From: Symsagittifera roscoffensis
Taxonomy: Eukaryota > Xenacoelomorpha > Acoela > Convolutidae
Direction of reading: 5' to 3'
Assembly: GCF_963678635.1 (NCBI RefSeq)
Contig: NC_087070.1
Span: 44,619,467 to 44,683,466 of the forward strand
Length of the DNA: 64,000 nt
In this document: in pieces, positions 38,474 through 48,226 of the stretch
How positions within the stretch are numbered: the stretch's first letter is position 1
How the letters are laid out: each line of letters starts with the position of its first letter
Translations under genes and position numbers: made by a program
Notes under the pieces: generated by a model
The model's database searches: none
What the model saw: only the letters and a program-made list of their open reading frames with translations
What the model was told of the DNA's origin: nothing

Positions 38474-40145
38474 ATGAGCCGAAAACTTGGATGCCTCCAT
38501 CGCTCAAATTCCCACCCAGCCAACCTCCAAACTCCAATCCCAATAATACCACTTTCTGCTTTCCCACCACCCGATTTTCCGATTATTAATATATCATCGA
38601 GCACGAATTCTGATACTAACTCAGATATTTCAGTTTTATATTCTATCTCACAATTTAATAACTCTAATGTAGAAACCCTCGACGAATTTGCAGACTCCGA
38701 ATCATCTCCCTCTAATTATACCCAGACCAACTCCTCAGTTTTTTCAAAACCCCCTTTTCAACCAATCCCATCTAATCATCCACTCCCGTCCATTTCCACT
38801 CCTTCTTACGCTTCCCAAGTAACCCCAACCTATTCTCCATCTCATTCCGACAGATCATATAAAAATTCCCCAGATACACCCAAAATTTCCCAGGAGCTCG
38901 ATAATTTTAGAACTTTACAACAACAACTAATACACCCAACATCCTTACAATACATCAACTATCGTCCACAAAAACATCCTCAAATCCACCTACTCCCACA
39001 CCCTCCTCAGCTTAAACTCCATCATTAGCACAATCATCCACATTCACCGAAACACCTACAAGCACTTACAGAGCTTATCGCACCTTTAAAAGAAAATTCC
39101 CGAATCATCCATTCCCGACCAAACCAGGAACAGCCTGCGAATATATTAATCACCCACAACATACCAACACGAAAGTTTTTCTAGCAATCACCTTACCCTC
39201 ATTTCCACAATATACATTAAATACACCTAACAACACTAATGACACACGAAGTTTCGTAGATGAAACTGTTTTAATGCCCACACTTCATTGGGGCATTAAA
39301 AACCCCCTTTGCCTACCACAAGCAAATACTCATGACAACATAGAAAAGAACGGAAACATGTTATATAGACTCACCACAATACTAACACCTCGACAATTTA
39401 CTTACGTTGGATAAAAAAAGTTACTAAAAACTTTCACTGCACCCCGAGCTAACGAATTTGCAATAGAATACTACGATCATAATATCATCCGCCCTAATCA
39501 AGACGAATTTTTAGATGAAGACCGCTTCGCAAACCCGCAACTAACAGAAAAATTTTGCATCTAATATTTTTGATAGAAAGAATAACCACATTATTTCAGA
39601 ATCAATAGCTGATATTCAAGCATACGAGAGCTTCTATGATAAATTTCAATTATTCTCGCGAACCTTTCACTTTCTTTCACCACAGGAACGCGATTTGCAC
39701 TGTTCCCACGATATTATGTTACGCACTAAACAAACGCACACATTTACATACTATCGTTTTATACACAATCATTTTGATTTGCACACCCCATCAAGACAAC
39801 CTCACCATCGTTTCCAGTTTCTTAACTCAAAGTCACCATTTTTCCTTAATTTTACATATTGCATCAAAGATACTAACCTCCACGGCATCCTCCGCAACTA
39901 TGACCCAGTTACCCAATGTATATATTCTGTCCCATCACGAAGACCTTCAATGCCGAAGAATCCAGACCCTTCCTTATCCCGCATGAATTTATCCAGCCTA
40001 TTGAAATACCCATATTAGAATTCATTCACAATACTAAATATAATCATAAAATATATAACCTCATTCAAAACACACCTTACGAGTTTGCAGTAGGCGCCGA
40101 AGAACTAAACACCATTAAAGCACTTCAATTGTTCAAGGGTGAGTA
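38474..40145 (+). pseudogene. Post-env ORF of element A, broken
   Basis: Aligns with B 56636-58439. It begins with ATG (MSRKLGCLHRSNSHP) beside the env end. The disordered N-terminal part is open to 39028; the conserved C-terminal part is split by stops (one TAA near 39412) and frameshifts. Element A ends the match at the word cttcaattg (about 40130) and lacks the last 100 nt of the B ORF. Confidence 0.75.
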
Positions 40146-41510
40146 ACTCTTCAAAATAAACGAACTAAAACAAAACGCTTTTGTGAAAACAACTAATTAA
40201 ATTCATGACTAAAAACCAAATTAACATAATTTTATAAAATGTAAATCATACTTTGCAGTAGATAGATCATACACAACAACAAAGTCGAACATCCATAGAC
40301 TAGATGATCCTATCACACTCGAACAAAAGAATGGCTAACCATAACCGACATGCCGTCCACAATCACAAGTCAAAGGATTCAGAGTACGACTTGACTTTGC
40401 AGAAAAGGACTTCATTGAACTAGAACAATGACCACCTCGATGTTCAAGTATACGTACAGATCCGAGTTACAAGGCATCCCTTCCACACACGATCTTCACG
40501 CCATTCCCAGACGAGGTTGCACACAAAACAAGTTCTCTACATAATACAGAAAAACCTGTCATAGCAAACCATTTTGATATCGGATTGATTTCATTGGGGA
40601 TCTCGCGAACCTTTCACTTTCTTTCACCACAGGAACGCGATTTGCACTGTTCCCACGATATTATGTTACGCACTAAACAAACGCACACTAGATGCCTCAC
40701 CATCGTTTCCAGTTTCTTAACTCAAAGTACACGTCACCATTTTTCCTTAATTTTACATATTGCATCAAAGATACTAACCTCCACGGCATCCTCCGCAACT
40801 ATGACCCAGTTACCCAAATGTATATATTCTGTCCCATCACGAAGACCTTCAATGCCGAAGAATCCAGACCCTTCCTTATCCCGCATGAATTTATCCAGCC
40901 TATTGAAATACCCATATTAGAATTCATTCACAAAACTAAATATAATCATAAAATATATAATCTCATTCAAAACACACCTTACGAGTTTGCAGTAGGCACC
41001 GAAGAACTAAACATCATTAAAGCACTTCAATTGTTCAAGGGTGAGTAACTCTTCAAAATAACCGAACTAAAACAAAACGCTTTTGTGAAAACAACTAATT
41101 AAATTCATGATTAAAAACCAAATTAACATAATTTTATAAAATGTAAATCATACTTTGCAGTAGATAGATCATACACAACAACAAAGTCGAACATCCAAAG
41201 ACTAGATGATCCCATCACACTCGAACAAAAGAATGGCTAAACATAACCGACATGCCGTCCACAATCACAAGTCAAAGGATTTAGAGTACGACTTGACTTC
41301 GCAGAAAAGGACTTCATTGAACTAGAACAATGACCACCTCGATGTTCAAGTATACGTACAGATCCGAGTTTCAAGGCATCCCTTCCACACACGATCTTCA
41401 CGCCATTCCCAGACGAGGTTGCACACAAAACAAGTTCTCTACATAATACAGAAAAATCTGTCATAGCAAACCATTTTGAAATCGGATTGATTTCATTGGG
41501 GATCACAGTC
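39654..41510 (+). repeat. Tandem duplication near the 3' end of element A
   Basis: A unit starting tctcgcgaacctttcacttt and ending ttcattgggga occurs at 39654-40601 and 40602-41510. The second copy has lost about 56 bp of the post-env ORF (near 40689) and has a few other differences. Each includes the end of the post-env ORF and most of the 3' untranslated region. Confidence 0.85.
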
Positions 41511-41685
41511 GTTGTCGAATGACTACATAACAATTTCCCATCCATAATTTCAGCGTCCTGGAACGTTCTTCTCCAAGAGGAACCGGATAAGAAAATGATG
41601 TTCGCCAAATACCAACGTTCATCATCCATCCTTCAAATTGCAGAGAAGAAAGATAGTTCTAAAAACTCTAAAAACCCCGGATGGG

Positions 41686-42072
41686 TGGAACTTGATCTAA
41701 ACTACATTTTATTATTGGATAAAATAGATATATTAACCAATCATAATCCATCCAACTAACAACCCAATTATTTGTAAGTGCTGAAAATAATTGTATTTTC
41801 AGCACCAGAGAGATTTGAATTTAACTTAGAAATTAGTTGCCTCTCCAAGAGAACTTCAGCTGCCGCAATAAGCCAGTATTCTCTAGATCTATTGAGCCTA
41901 GCAGATATTAGTTAAACACCCTGAGACTAGTAGATATAAGAGTAAGATTAGGATCGGTATTAGACTAAGAAATTGCACGAATCTATCCGGCCGAAAATAA
42001 GATAGCGTGACGAGCAGACGGTGTACCCTATCCGAAATTTTTCTATGAGTTAACCACTTCGGTCATAACTCA
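41686..42072 (+). repeat. 3' LTR of element A (387 bp)
   Basis: Preceded by ccccggatggg, a purine-ending stretch also found before the 3' LTR of B. It starts TGGAACTTGATC and ends AACTCA. Compared with the 5' LTR it has a 23-bp deletion near its start and about ten substitutions. It is followed by CAAT (42073-42076). Confidence 0.88.
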
Positions 42073-42257
42073 CAATGTATTTTTAGAACAACAAACTTAA
42101 GCAAACCTTCTTTCATGAAATGTTTAAAGCAACTGACCTAATTCATTAAAACAACTGACCTATTTTTATTAACGTTCGATATACAACAGTAAACTTGACA
42201 AACATGGTAACCCAAGTTTATTTTGAGAGTAAATATCTCTAACATTTCAAAATATTT
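42073..42257 (+). other. Host DNA between elements A and B, upstream of the interrupted ORF
   Basis: Non-repeat sequence that was contiguous with 19056 before insertion of A. No signal is recognised apart from the CAAT duplication at its start. Confidence 0.6.
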
Positions 42258-42723
42258 ATGAATTTAAGTGAACTGAAATACGAGATTGCGAAAAGCCCTA
42301 AATTTACCATGAAGAGCTTTCTGCTTTTCAGTTTTTGCATGTCTTTCAAGAAATTTCAAACAAACGACATCTTTTTCAATACAACAGTTGAAACCGTTTG
42401 GAATTCAACTATTTTTACTATTCCAGTTGAACCTCCTTTCAACATGCTTGGGTCGTTTTGTCGGTCGAAAAGCATTTATTACTGCTTAACTTCATTCAAA
42501 GTCAAAACGATTGAAGAGAGCCCAGCTGTTGTTGAGTACTTTTCTTTTAATATTCTGAGAGGTTCGGCAGAGCTTTACAAAATCTTTGCCCAACTGAGAC
42601 GAAACAGCTTAGAGCAATGTAATATTATCTTTAGACCATCATACGAAAAGCACAATTTTTTCGGAGGCAAAGACGGTTGTTGTGGCGGCCAATTTGATTT
42701 GTACTTCAATAATGGGTTCAAAC

Positions 42724-42727
42724 AAGC
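42724..42727 (+). repeat. Target-site duplication of element B (left)
   Basis: AAGC before the 5' LTR equals AAGC at 60324-60327 after the 3' LTR. Frame continuity of the host ORF across the site confirms it. Confidence 0.88.
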
Positions 42728-43137
42728 TGGAACCTGATCTAAACTACATTTTATGATTGGATAATTTAGATATTTTACCAATGTAAAGTATTTAATATTA
42801 ACCAATCATGATCCATCTAACTAACAACCCACTTATTTGTAAGTGCTGAAGTTACTTGTAATTTCAGCACCAGAGAGATTTGAATTTAACTTAGAAATTA
42901 GTTGGACTCTCCCGAGCACTTCAGCAACCGCAATAAACCAGTATACCCTAGATCTATTGAGCCTAGCAGAGACTAGTTAAACAACCTGAGACTAGATAGT
43001 ATAAGAGTAAGATTAGGATCGGTATTAGACTAAGAAGTTGCACGAATCTATCCGGCCGAAAATAAGATAGCGTGACGAGCAGACGGTGTACCCTATCCGA
43101 AATTACTCTATGAGTTAACCACATCGGTCCTAACTCA
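42728..43137 (+). repeat. 5' LTR of element B (410 bp)
   Basis: TGGAACC..TAACTCA. By eye identical to 59914-60323 and to the extra copy 62106-62515. It contains an AATAAA (about 42936) and a hairpin at 42843-42870. Confidence 0.93.
42843..42870 (+). promoter_or_regulatory. LTR stem-loop of element B
   Basis: GTGCTGAAGTTAC, loop TT, GTAATTTCAGCAC. All 13 positions pair, one as G-U. Against copy A one pair has switched from A-T to T-A, a compensatory change. Confidence 0.7.
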
Positions 43138-43139
43138 TC

Positions 43140-43149
43140 TGGTGCGACC
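43140..43149 (+). other. Primer binding site of element B
   Basis: TGGTGCGACC two bases after the LTR, identical to copy A. It would pair with the 3' end of a tRNA ending GGTCGCACCA. Confidence 0.7.
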
Positions 43150-43224
43150 ATAAGTCTCGAACAAGACCTTAATAGCTTAGAATTAACCAAAATAGATTAG
43201 AAATTAGACAAAAACATTTATAAA

Positions 43225-43458
43225 ATGTTATACGACAATAATTTAATCGAAATGTCTCTACGACTCAATAGATCAGAGCCAATATTCCGAACCATAACAG
43301 AACTACCCGGAATTGGAAGAAGACCTCGAACCAGAGACGACATACGACAAAGTAGAAACTTGCCATATAGCTATATGATAGTTAGGCAAAAACCAGAACA
43401 AACTTTTATATTTAGAATACTACTGGCAATGAATTTAGATTTTCATTTGCAAACATAA
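43225..43458 (+). CDS. 77-aa leader ORF of element B
   Basis: The same product and boundaries as 19554-19787 in A. The replacements are few and mostly conservative, while third-position changes are frequent, as expected for a protein under selection. Its place between PBS and gag, about 1.2 kb before the gag start, is unusual. The possible acceptor atcatttcag (about 43481-43490) follows it, so a spliced transcript might carry or remove it. Function unknown. Confidence 0.68.
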   Translation: MLYDNNLIEMSLRLNRSEPIFRTITELPGIGRRPRTRDDIRQSRNLPYSYMIVRQKPEQTFIFRILLAMNLDFHLQT

Positions 43459-44315
43459 AATCTTGAAGTTAATCTTCAAAATCATTTCAGGCGCTAAACA
43501 AAATTATTAATATACAATAACGATTGATAAAAAGATCTAAGATCGTTTTCCTAAATTCTGCAGTAATATATAAAACATGTTTGAAAAATATTTATTGAAA
43601 AATAAAAATAAAAATTAGTAGCATGACAATAAATGGTTAGTAATCATAAATCATCCTGTTGTTCCAGCTCCATCACCTAAAACATAACAGCAATCATAAA
43701 CCCACTAATATCATCAAAACACTAAATCTTTCCTTTACACACATTTAAAATTTTATTAAAACTTAAATTCACCTAATTTTAAAACCAGATCATCAAGGCT
43801 TATCCTTGGATCTTAAATCATTTTTTACTTAATTAAATTTCAAAAATTGATCATCAAGGCTTATCCTTGGATCAAACAGAACAACTTTGTTCTCCCCCAC
43901 CCACTTAATTAGTGTCTAACGACCTCAAACGTCGATTCACTACCCAACCCTTTCTAAAGACCCAAGACTAATAGAAATTTTTAAACAAAACTAATCATTC
44001 AAATTAGGATAAACAGTGAAGAACTTCGGTTATTCATCCTTCACTTGACCCCCCCTCTTACCAGACCCAGGATAAATCTTAGACTTAGTAAGTTTAAAAT
44101 AGTATCTAACGAACTACTCGCGTTCTAATTATACCTGAACCTTGTGGATCGATTTACTATTCTCCAACCCTTGAACACAATCACTACCCCTAAGTAAGAT
44201 TAAGTAAGTTAACACCTTAACTTATACTAGCCACGAGAAAGTAAAAAATCATTCTTCGGAATCGATATACTTTTCTCTCCAACCCTGAACAAACAGACCC
44301 AGGTTAAGCTAACCA
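43459..44315 (+). promoter_or_regulatory. Structured leader of element B
   Basis: Non-coding. Twin hairpins at 43788-43812 and 43849-43873, both GATCATCAAGG-CTTAT-CCTTGGATC, are followed by AGAACA/TGTTCT at 43878-43893, CGAC..GTCG near 43919-43934 and AGTGAA..TTCACT near 44013-44045. The same series exists in A with substitutions mostly outside the stems. Candidate roles are RNA packaging, dimerisation or internal initiation. Confidence 0.55.
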
Positions 44316-44719
44316 AAAAATACGACCTTGTAATCACACCTCATACACAAACAGTTGGATACATTCGAACAAAACGACAAACACTAAAGAGAAAAATAAT
44401 AACTAAACAAAGACAAATAACACGAAAAAGATTTTCAAAAAATCGAAACGCATTTTCAGAATCAGAAACCAACAGTTTAGACGAACTTTACAAACTAAAA
44501 GAATCAATAGATAAAAATTGCCCAATTCACGATCAATTATATTTCTCTGACTCAGAAACAACTTCAAATTCATCAAAAAGAGGAAAAAGAAGAATAAAAA
44601 AGCAGTATAAACACAAACCAGTACATTTATACAATTGGAATCAACCAATTAGACACATTGATAATTACATATTAACAGTCATCGAACGAAAAAATGAGCT
44701 CAACGCACACCCCAGGTGA
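44316..44719 (+). CDS. Basic pre-gag ORF of element B, lacking its start
   Basis: The open frame matches the C-terminal part of the 153-aa basic ORF of A (TKRQTLKRKIITKQRQITRKR; RGKRRIKKQYKHKP). Compared with A about 130 nt around the start codon are missing, apparently by a deletion between similar aaaaaatacg/aaaaaatcg words, and no ATG remains in frame. It ends at 44719 and overlaps the gag start by 26 nt in the frame before it. It may be a truncated relic or be read by another route. Confidence 0.5.
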
Positions 44720-47700
44720 AGAAACTCCAGATGATGATGAAATCTTTCCTTTTATAGTAGACGCAGATACTGATAGAGGACAACACATATTTTGTCAAAA
44801 TTTACTCGTAAATTTATTTGAACCCGGAATTAGTCCATGTAAAACAGAGTTCCCAGATGTAAAAATCAAAAGACAAATCATAGACCACTACTTAAAAGAT
44901 ATATGCAACATAACACAACAGTATGGAATCTACTCCATAGAATTCACCTCACCAAACCATAATAATAGAAAATATACAATTCAAACAGACGATCTTGATT
45001 TAGAATTTTCAAAAGTTTTTTCAGAATATATAAAAAGCATCCAATATCATAACTCACAAAGAGCAAACTCCATATTCACCAATGAAGTTTTCGCAATAAT
45101 ATATAGTTATATTTCGATATTAGAAAACGAAATCCCAATAACAAATGTCTCACCGACAGAAACATCTAAACATTTGAAAGTACGACATGAAATCACACTA
45201 CTCTCTAGTTATTTAAACATCATTAAAGAAAATTTCACGAAAGACGACGTTTCACAACATACAAAACACGATCTACAAAAAATTTTGGCATGGTTCATAA
45301 TAGATTATTTCACACACAATATTGATTTAATTGCACAAGCAAGAAAAAATTTTAGACCCCAAAACCCGAACGATGATACCGCTATCACAGAACAATCAGA
45401 TTATGTTTGGGACCCCGAATGGTCTCATCCAGCATTTATAAGCTTCCCACAATCAATCTCAAGTCAAGCAATAAGTACGATATCTTACATAAGAGATTAT
45501 GTAAGAGTAATACCATTAACCATTGATGCAACACCATTAAACTATAATACATTTTTGCCCGATACACAAAATAATAGTTTAAACTCTACAGTTATACACA
45601 ATGAAAACCTCAATGGAACTAGGAATCTTACTCAACAAGATATCCAGACACCATCACACTTCATAAATGAAGAAATTGTACACACAACAACTACACAACA
45701 AAGTATTTCACCAATACGCCCAAATTTGACAACACCAAGAAATACAAATCCTTCACAAACACAGGTAACCTTACAATCAACCGTTAAACCTTCGGTTGCC
45801 CCTAAATATTCACATATGGATTACCAAACATACAGACCCATGACAATACCATCAAAAACACGCAAAACATTCACTAGAAACAACTTTACAGACCATAATT
45901 ATAATTATACACATCCATCAAAAACATATAACCAACCACAAAGAAATTTTAACCAATATACAAGATCTCGAAATTGGGATAACCCAATGACCCAACCTAA
46001 TTCAATAAATTTCCAAACAAATCCTCCACAGGATCACAGTGAAAATTACCCATTTTTTCAACAAAATAAAAATAAAAAACAGACATCTTATCAAATGGAT
46101 TATTTATCCTCAGATGATGATTTCTTACAACCAGATATATTTGCACCAAATACTCAAGAATATCGTAGACAAGGAATACAGAAAACACGTACAAATCATA
46201 GAAATTTTTCTCCACAATCAATAGATGCACAACATCAACAACCAATTCAACAACAAAATTTAATTAATACACAATCCTTTCAACCAATTCAACAACAAAA
46301 TCCAATGACTGCACACTCGTATCAAGCATCACAAATGCAAAATGAAATACCACTCCCATATTATCTCCAACAACATGAAATAACAAGAAACCAACTTTCA
46401 AATTTTTCTCAAATGCCAAATGCAGCAGAATCATTACAAATGACAATGAATCCATACCTTATGGGTGGATCATCAATAACATCAAACAAACCTTTAATGG
46501 TTTTCACAGGAACAGACCCTGAATACTCTGTAGAAGATTATTTAAATGCAGTAACAGCAAACCTGATTTTAAATATTGGACCTGAACCCATTAATACGCC
46601 ACTACATCAAAACTGGATACATCGACGCACAGCGTTAATACAAACAACCTTAGATGGCGCAGCCCAAAAATGGTTTTCAGTACTACCTCTAGAAATAAAA
46701 TCAAACTGGAAAAGGTTTACACAGGAATTTTCAAAAATGTTTGACTCCGAAAGAAACAAACAACAACAAAGAGTTTTATGTAATGAAATTCGCAGATTAC
46801 CAAACGAAACCATCAAGCAAATAGCAGTACGAATCGAAACACTAGTTCGAAAAGCATATTCATTAAATACACATGACTATAAAAACACAAAGATGACAGA
46901 AATCTTAATGATGACCTTAACACCACAATTAAGGAAAATAGCAATAAAAAAGAGAGCATCCCACCCTTCTTCAATTCGAGAACCCGATTTAGATTTTCGA
47001 AAACTAGTAGACAAATTAGAACAAGCAGAAATCACGATGAAACTAGAAGAAACGGAAAATCTGAAATTACAATACGTTAACAGAATTGAAACGACTCCCA
47101 CTAATATTAATAATATACAGGAATCAGAGACAGACCTCGTTGAAAAAATCACTGAAATACTCAATATTTATGAAAAGAACCCAAACTTCAAAGGCAAACC
47201 ATCTTTCAAAAAATGGTGTAATTATTGCCGACGATACGGACATAGTATTTCCGAATGTAGACAAAAACAGCAAGACAATCAAAATAAACCTCAAAAATAT
47301 AAAGAACCAAATAAATCATTCTATCAATACATGAAAAAAGATCAAAATCTACCGAACAAAACAGTCCACAGCAACAACAGTTCAGGAAAACCACTCCCGA
47401 ACAATACAAATTATACAAGAAATCAATCACCATATAACTCAAGTTATAGAGGAAGATCACCAGAACGAAGAAACACGAACAATTCATCACAAAATCACTA
47501 CAATAGACCAAATAGTCGAAATAACTACTCCAGATCAAATTCAAATACACAACGATTTGTTTCTAGATCTAATTCCCAATCAAGAAATAACTACTATCCA
47601 AACAACCAATCACGAAATTCATCATACAATAGGAATAGAAACTACTCCTATAATCGAAATAGAAGTTATTCAAACAACCGAAACCAGAATTACCCGAACA

Positions 47701-47972
47701 GTCAATCAAGGAATAACTCATATAATAGATCGAACTATAACAGACCAAACAATAATTACCAAAACAGATCGCGAAATAATTCACAAAATCGACACTCAAG
47801 TTATAATAATCGTTATAGAAATTATTCCCAATCACCACACCGGAATCATAATAACTATAATAATTCTAATAATCGCCACAGAAGTAGTACACCTAAACAT
47901 CAAAGACAAATCAATCAAGTACAATCTAACCCAGAAACAACATCAGACCCTCCAGGTCAGACCCTTAAGTAA
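44694..47972 (+). CDS. gag: Gag polyprotein of element B (1,092 aa)
   Basis: An intact ORF about twice the usual length of Ty3/gypsy Gag. Residues 1-600 form an unrecognised N-terminal region, acidic at the start and then Gln/Asn/Pro-rich. About 600-800 is a retrotransposon capsid-like domain with the hallmark AQKWFSVLPLEIKSNWKRF. A single CCHC zinc knuckle (CNYCRRYGHSISEC) lies at about 842-855, followed by a repetitive Asn/Ser/Arg/Tyr tail to about 1080. It should assemble cytoplasmic particles and bind RNA. ATG 44694 is supported by alignment with copy A, where it is TTG. The C terminus is shortened by the deletion that removed the protease, so Gag ends in a few novel codons. Confidence 0.9.
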   Translation: MSSTHTPGEETPDDDEIFPFIVDADTDRGQHIFCQNLLVNLFEPGISPCKTEFPDVKIKRQIIDHYLKDICNITQQYGIYSIEFTSPNHNNRKYTIQTDDLDLEFSKVFSEYIKSIQYHNSQRANSIFTNEVFAIIYSYISILENEIPITNVSPTETSKHLKVRHEITLLSSYLNIIKENFTKDDVSQHTKHDLQKILAWFIIDYFTHNIDLIAQARKNFRPQNPNDDTAITEQSDYVWDPEWSHPAFISFPQSISSQAISTISYIRDYVRVIPLTIDATPLNYNTFLPDTQNNSLNSTVIHNENLNGTRNLTQQDIQTPSHFINEEIVHTTTTQQSISPIRPNLTTPRNTNPSQTQVTLQSTVKPSVAPKYSHMDYQTYRPMTIPSKTRKTFTRNNFTDHNYNYTHPSKTYNQPQRNFNQYTRSRNWDNPMTQPNSINFQTNPPQDHSENYPFFQQNKNKKQTSYQMDYLSSDDDFLQPDIFAPNTQEYRRQGIQKTRTNHRNFSPQSIDAQHQQPIQQQNLINTQSFQPIQQQNPMTAHSYQASQMQNEIPLPYYLQQHEITRNQLSNFSQMPNAAESLQMTMNPYLMGGSSITSNKPLMVFTGTDPEYSVEDYLNAVTANLILNIGPEPINTPLHQNWIHRRTALIQTTLDGAAQKWFSVLPLEIKSNWKRFTQEFSKMFDSERNKQQQRVLCNEIRRLPNETIKQIAVRIETLVRKAYSLNTHDYKNTKMTEILMMTLTPQLRKIAIKKRASHPSSIREPDLDFRKLVDKLEQAEITMKLEETENLKLQYVNRIETTPTNINNIQESETDLVEKITEILNIYEKNPNFKGKPSFKKWCNYCRRYGHSISECRQKQQDNQNKPQKYKEPNKSFYQYMKKDQNLPNKTVHSNNSSGKPLPNNTNYTRNQSPYNSSYRGRSPERRNTNNSSQNHYNRPNSRNNYSRSNSNTQRFVSRSNSQSRNNYYPNNQSRNSSYNRNRNYSYNRNRSYSNNRNQNYPNSQSRNNSYNRSNYNRPNNNYQNRSRNNSQNRHSSYNNRYRNYSQSPHRNHNNYNNSNNRHRSSTPKHQRQINQVQSNPETTSDPPGQTLK

Positions 47973-47985
47973 CATTACCTTTAGG
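47945..47985 (+). other. Protease deletion junction in element B
   Basis: The word gaccctccagg (A about 24434, B about 47945) is followed within about 30 nt by sequence matching A from about 25510. About 1.07 kb, including the end of gag and the whole aspartic protease, is absent. The deletion also changes the frame relation: pol is +1 to gag in A but -1 to gag in B, with only a 4-nt overlap (47969-47972). Confidence 0.8.
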
Positions 47986-48226
47986 ACTTTTAGGATATTG
48001 TGAAACCAACGCTACAATATCACCAATACACGAAAAAGCTTATCGCGTAAATAATATACTCCAATTACCAGATATTTGCCAATCTACAATTCTTAATGAA
48101 GAATTATCTATAAATAATATAATAAGTAACGAAAACAGAAATACGGATTATTTCACAAAAACTCCATATTTCAAACCTACATTCAACATAAGTAACTACA
48201 CAGAGGACCAACAAAAATTTTTAACA

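Larger units (their letters stand above)
19057..42072 (+). mobile_element. LTR element copy A: degenerate, env-bearing Ty3/gypsy-like, about 23.0 kb
   Basis: Bounded by related LTRs that start TG and end CA, with a 4-bp CAAT duplication. Its order is LTR, PBS, 77-aa ORF, leader, basic ORF, gag, protease, pol block 1, pol block 2, 62-aa ORF, ORF without AUG, env, downstream ORF, LTR. Stops, frameshifts and deletions break every large ORF, although each block aligns with intact copy B. The extra length over B comes mainly from two tandem duplications: about 4.7 kb of pol (25635-30320 and 30350-35060) and about 0.95 kb near the 3' end (39654-40601 and 40602-41510). The LTRs differ by about ten substitutions and a 23-bp deletion, so it is clearly older than B. 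It keeps the protease that B lacks. Confidence 0.9.

Noticed and set aside
42575-42805. Minus-strand frames starting in the LTR (also 59776-59991, 61968-62183)
   Set aside because: They span the LTR-flank boundary and arise from the LTR sequence itself. There is no sign of selection.
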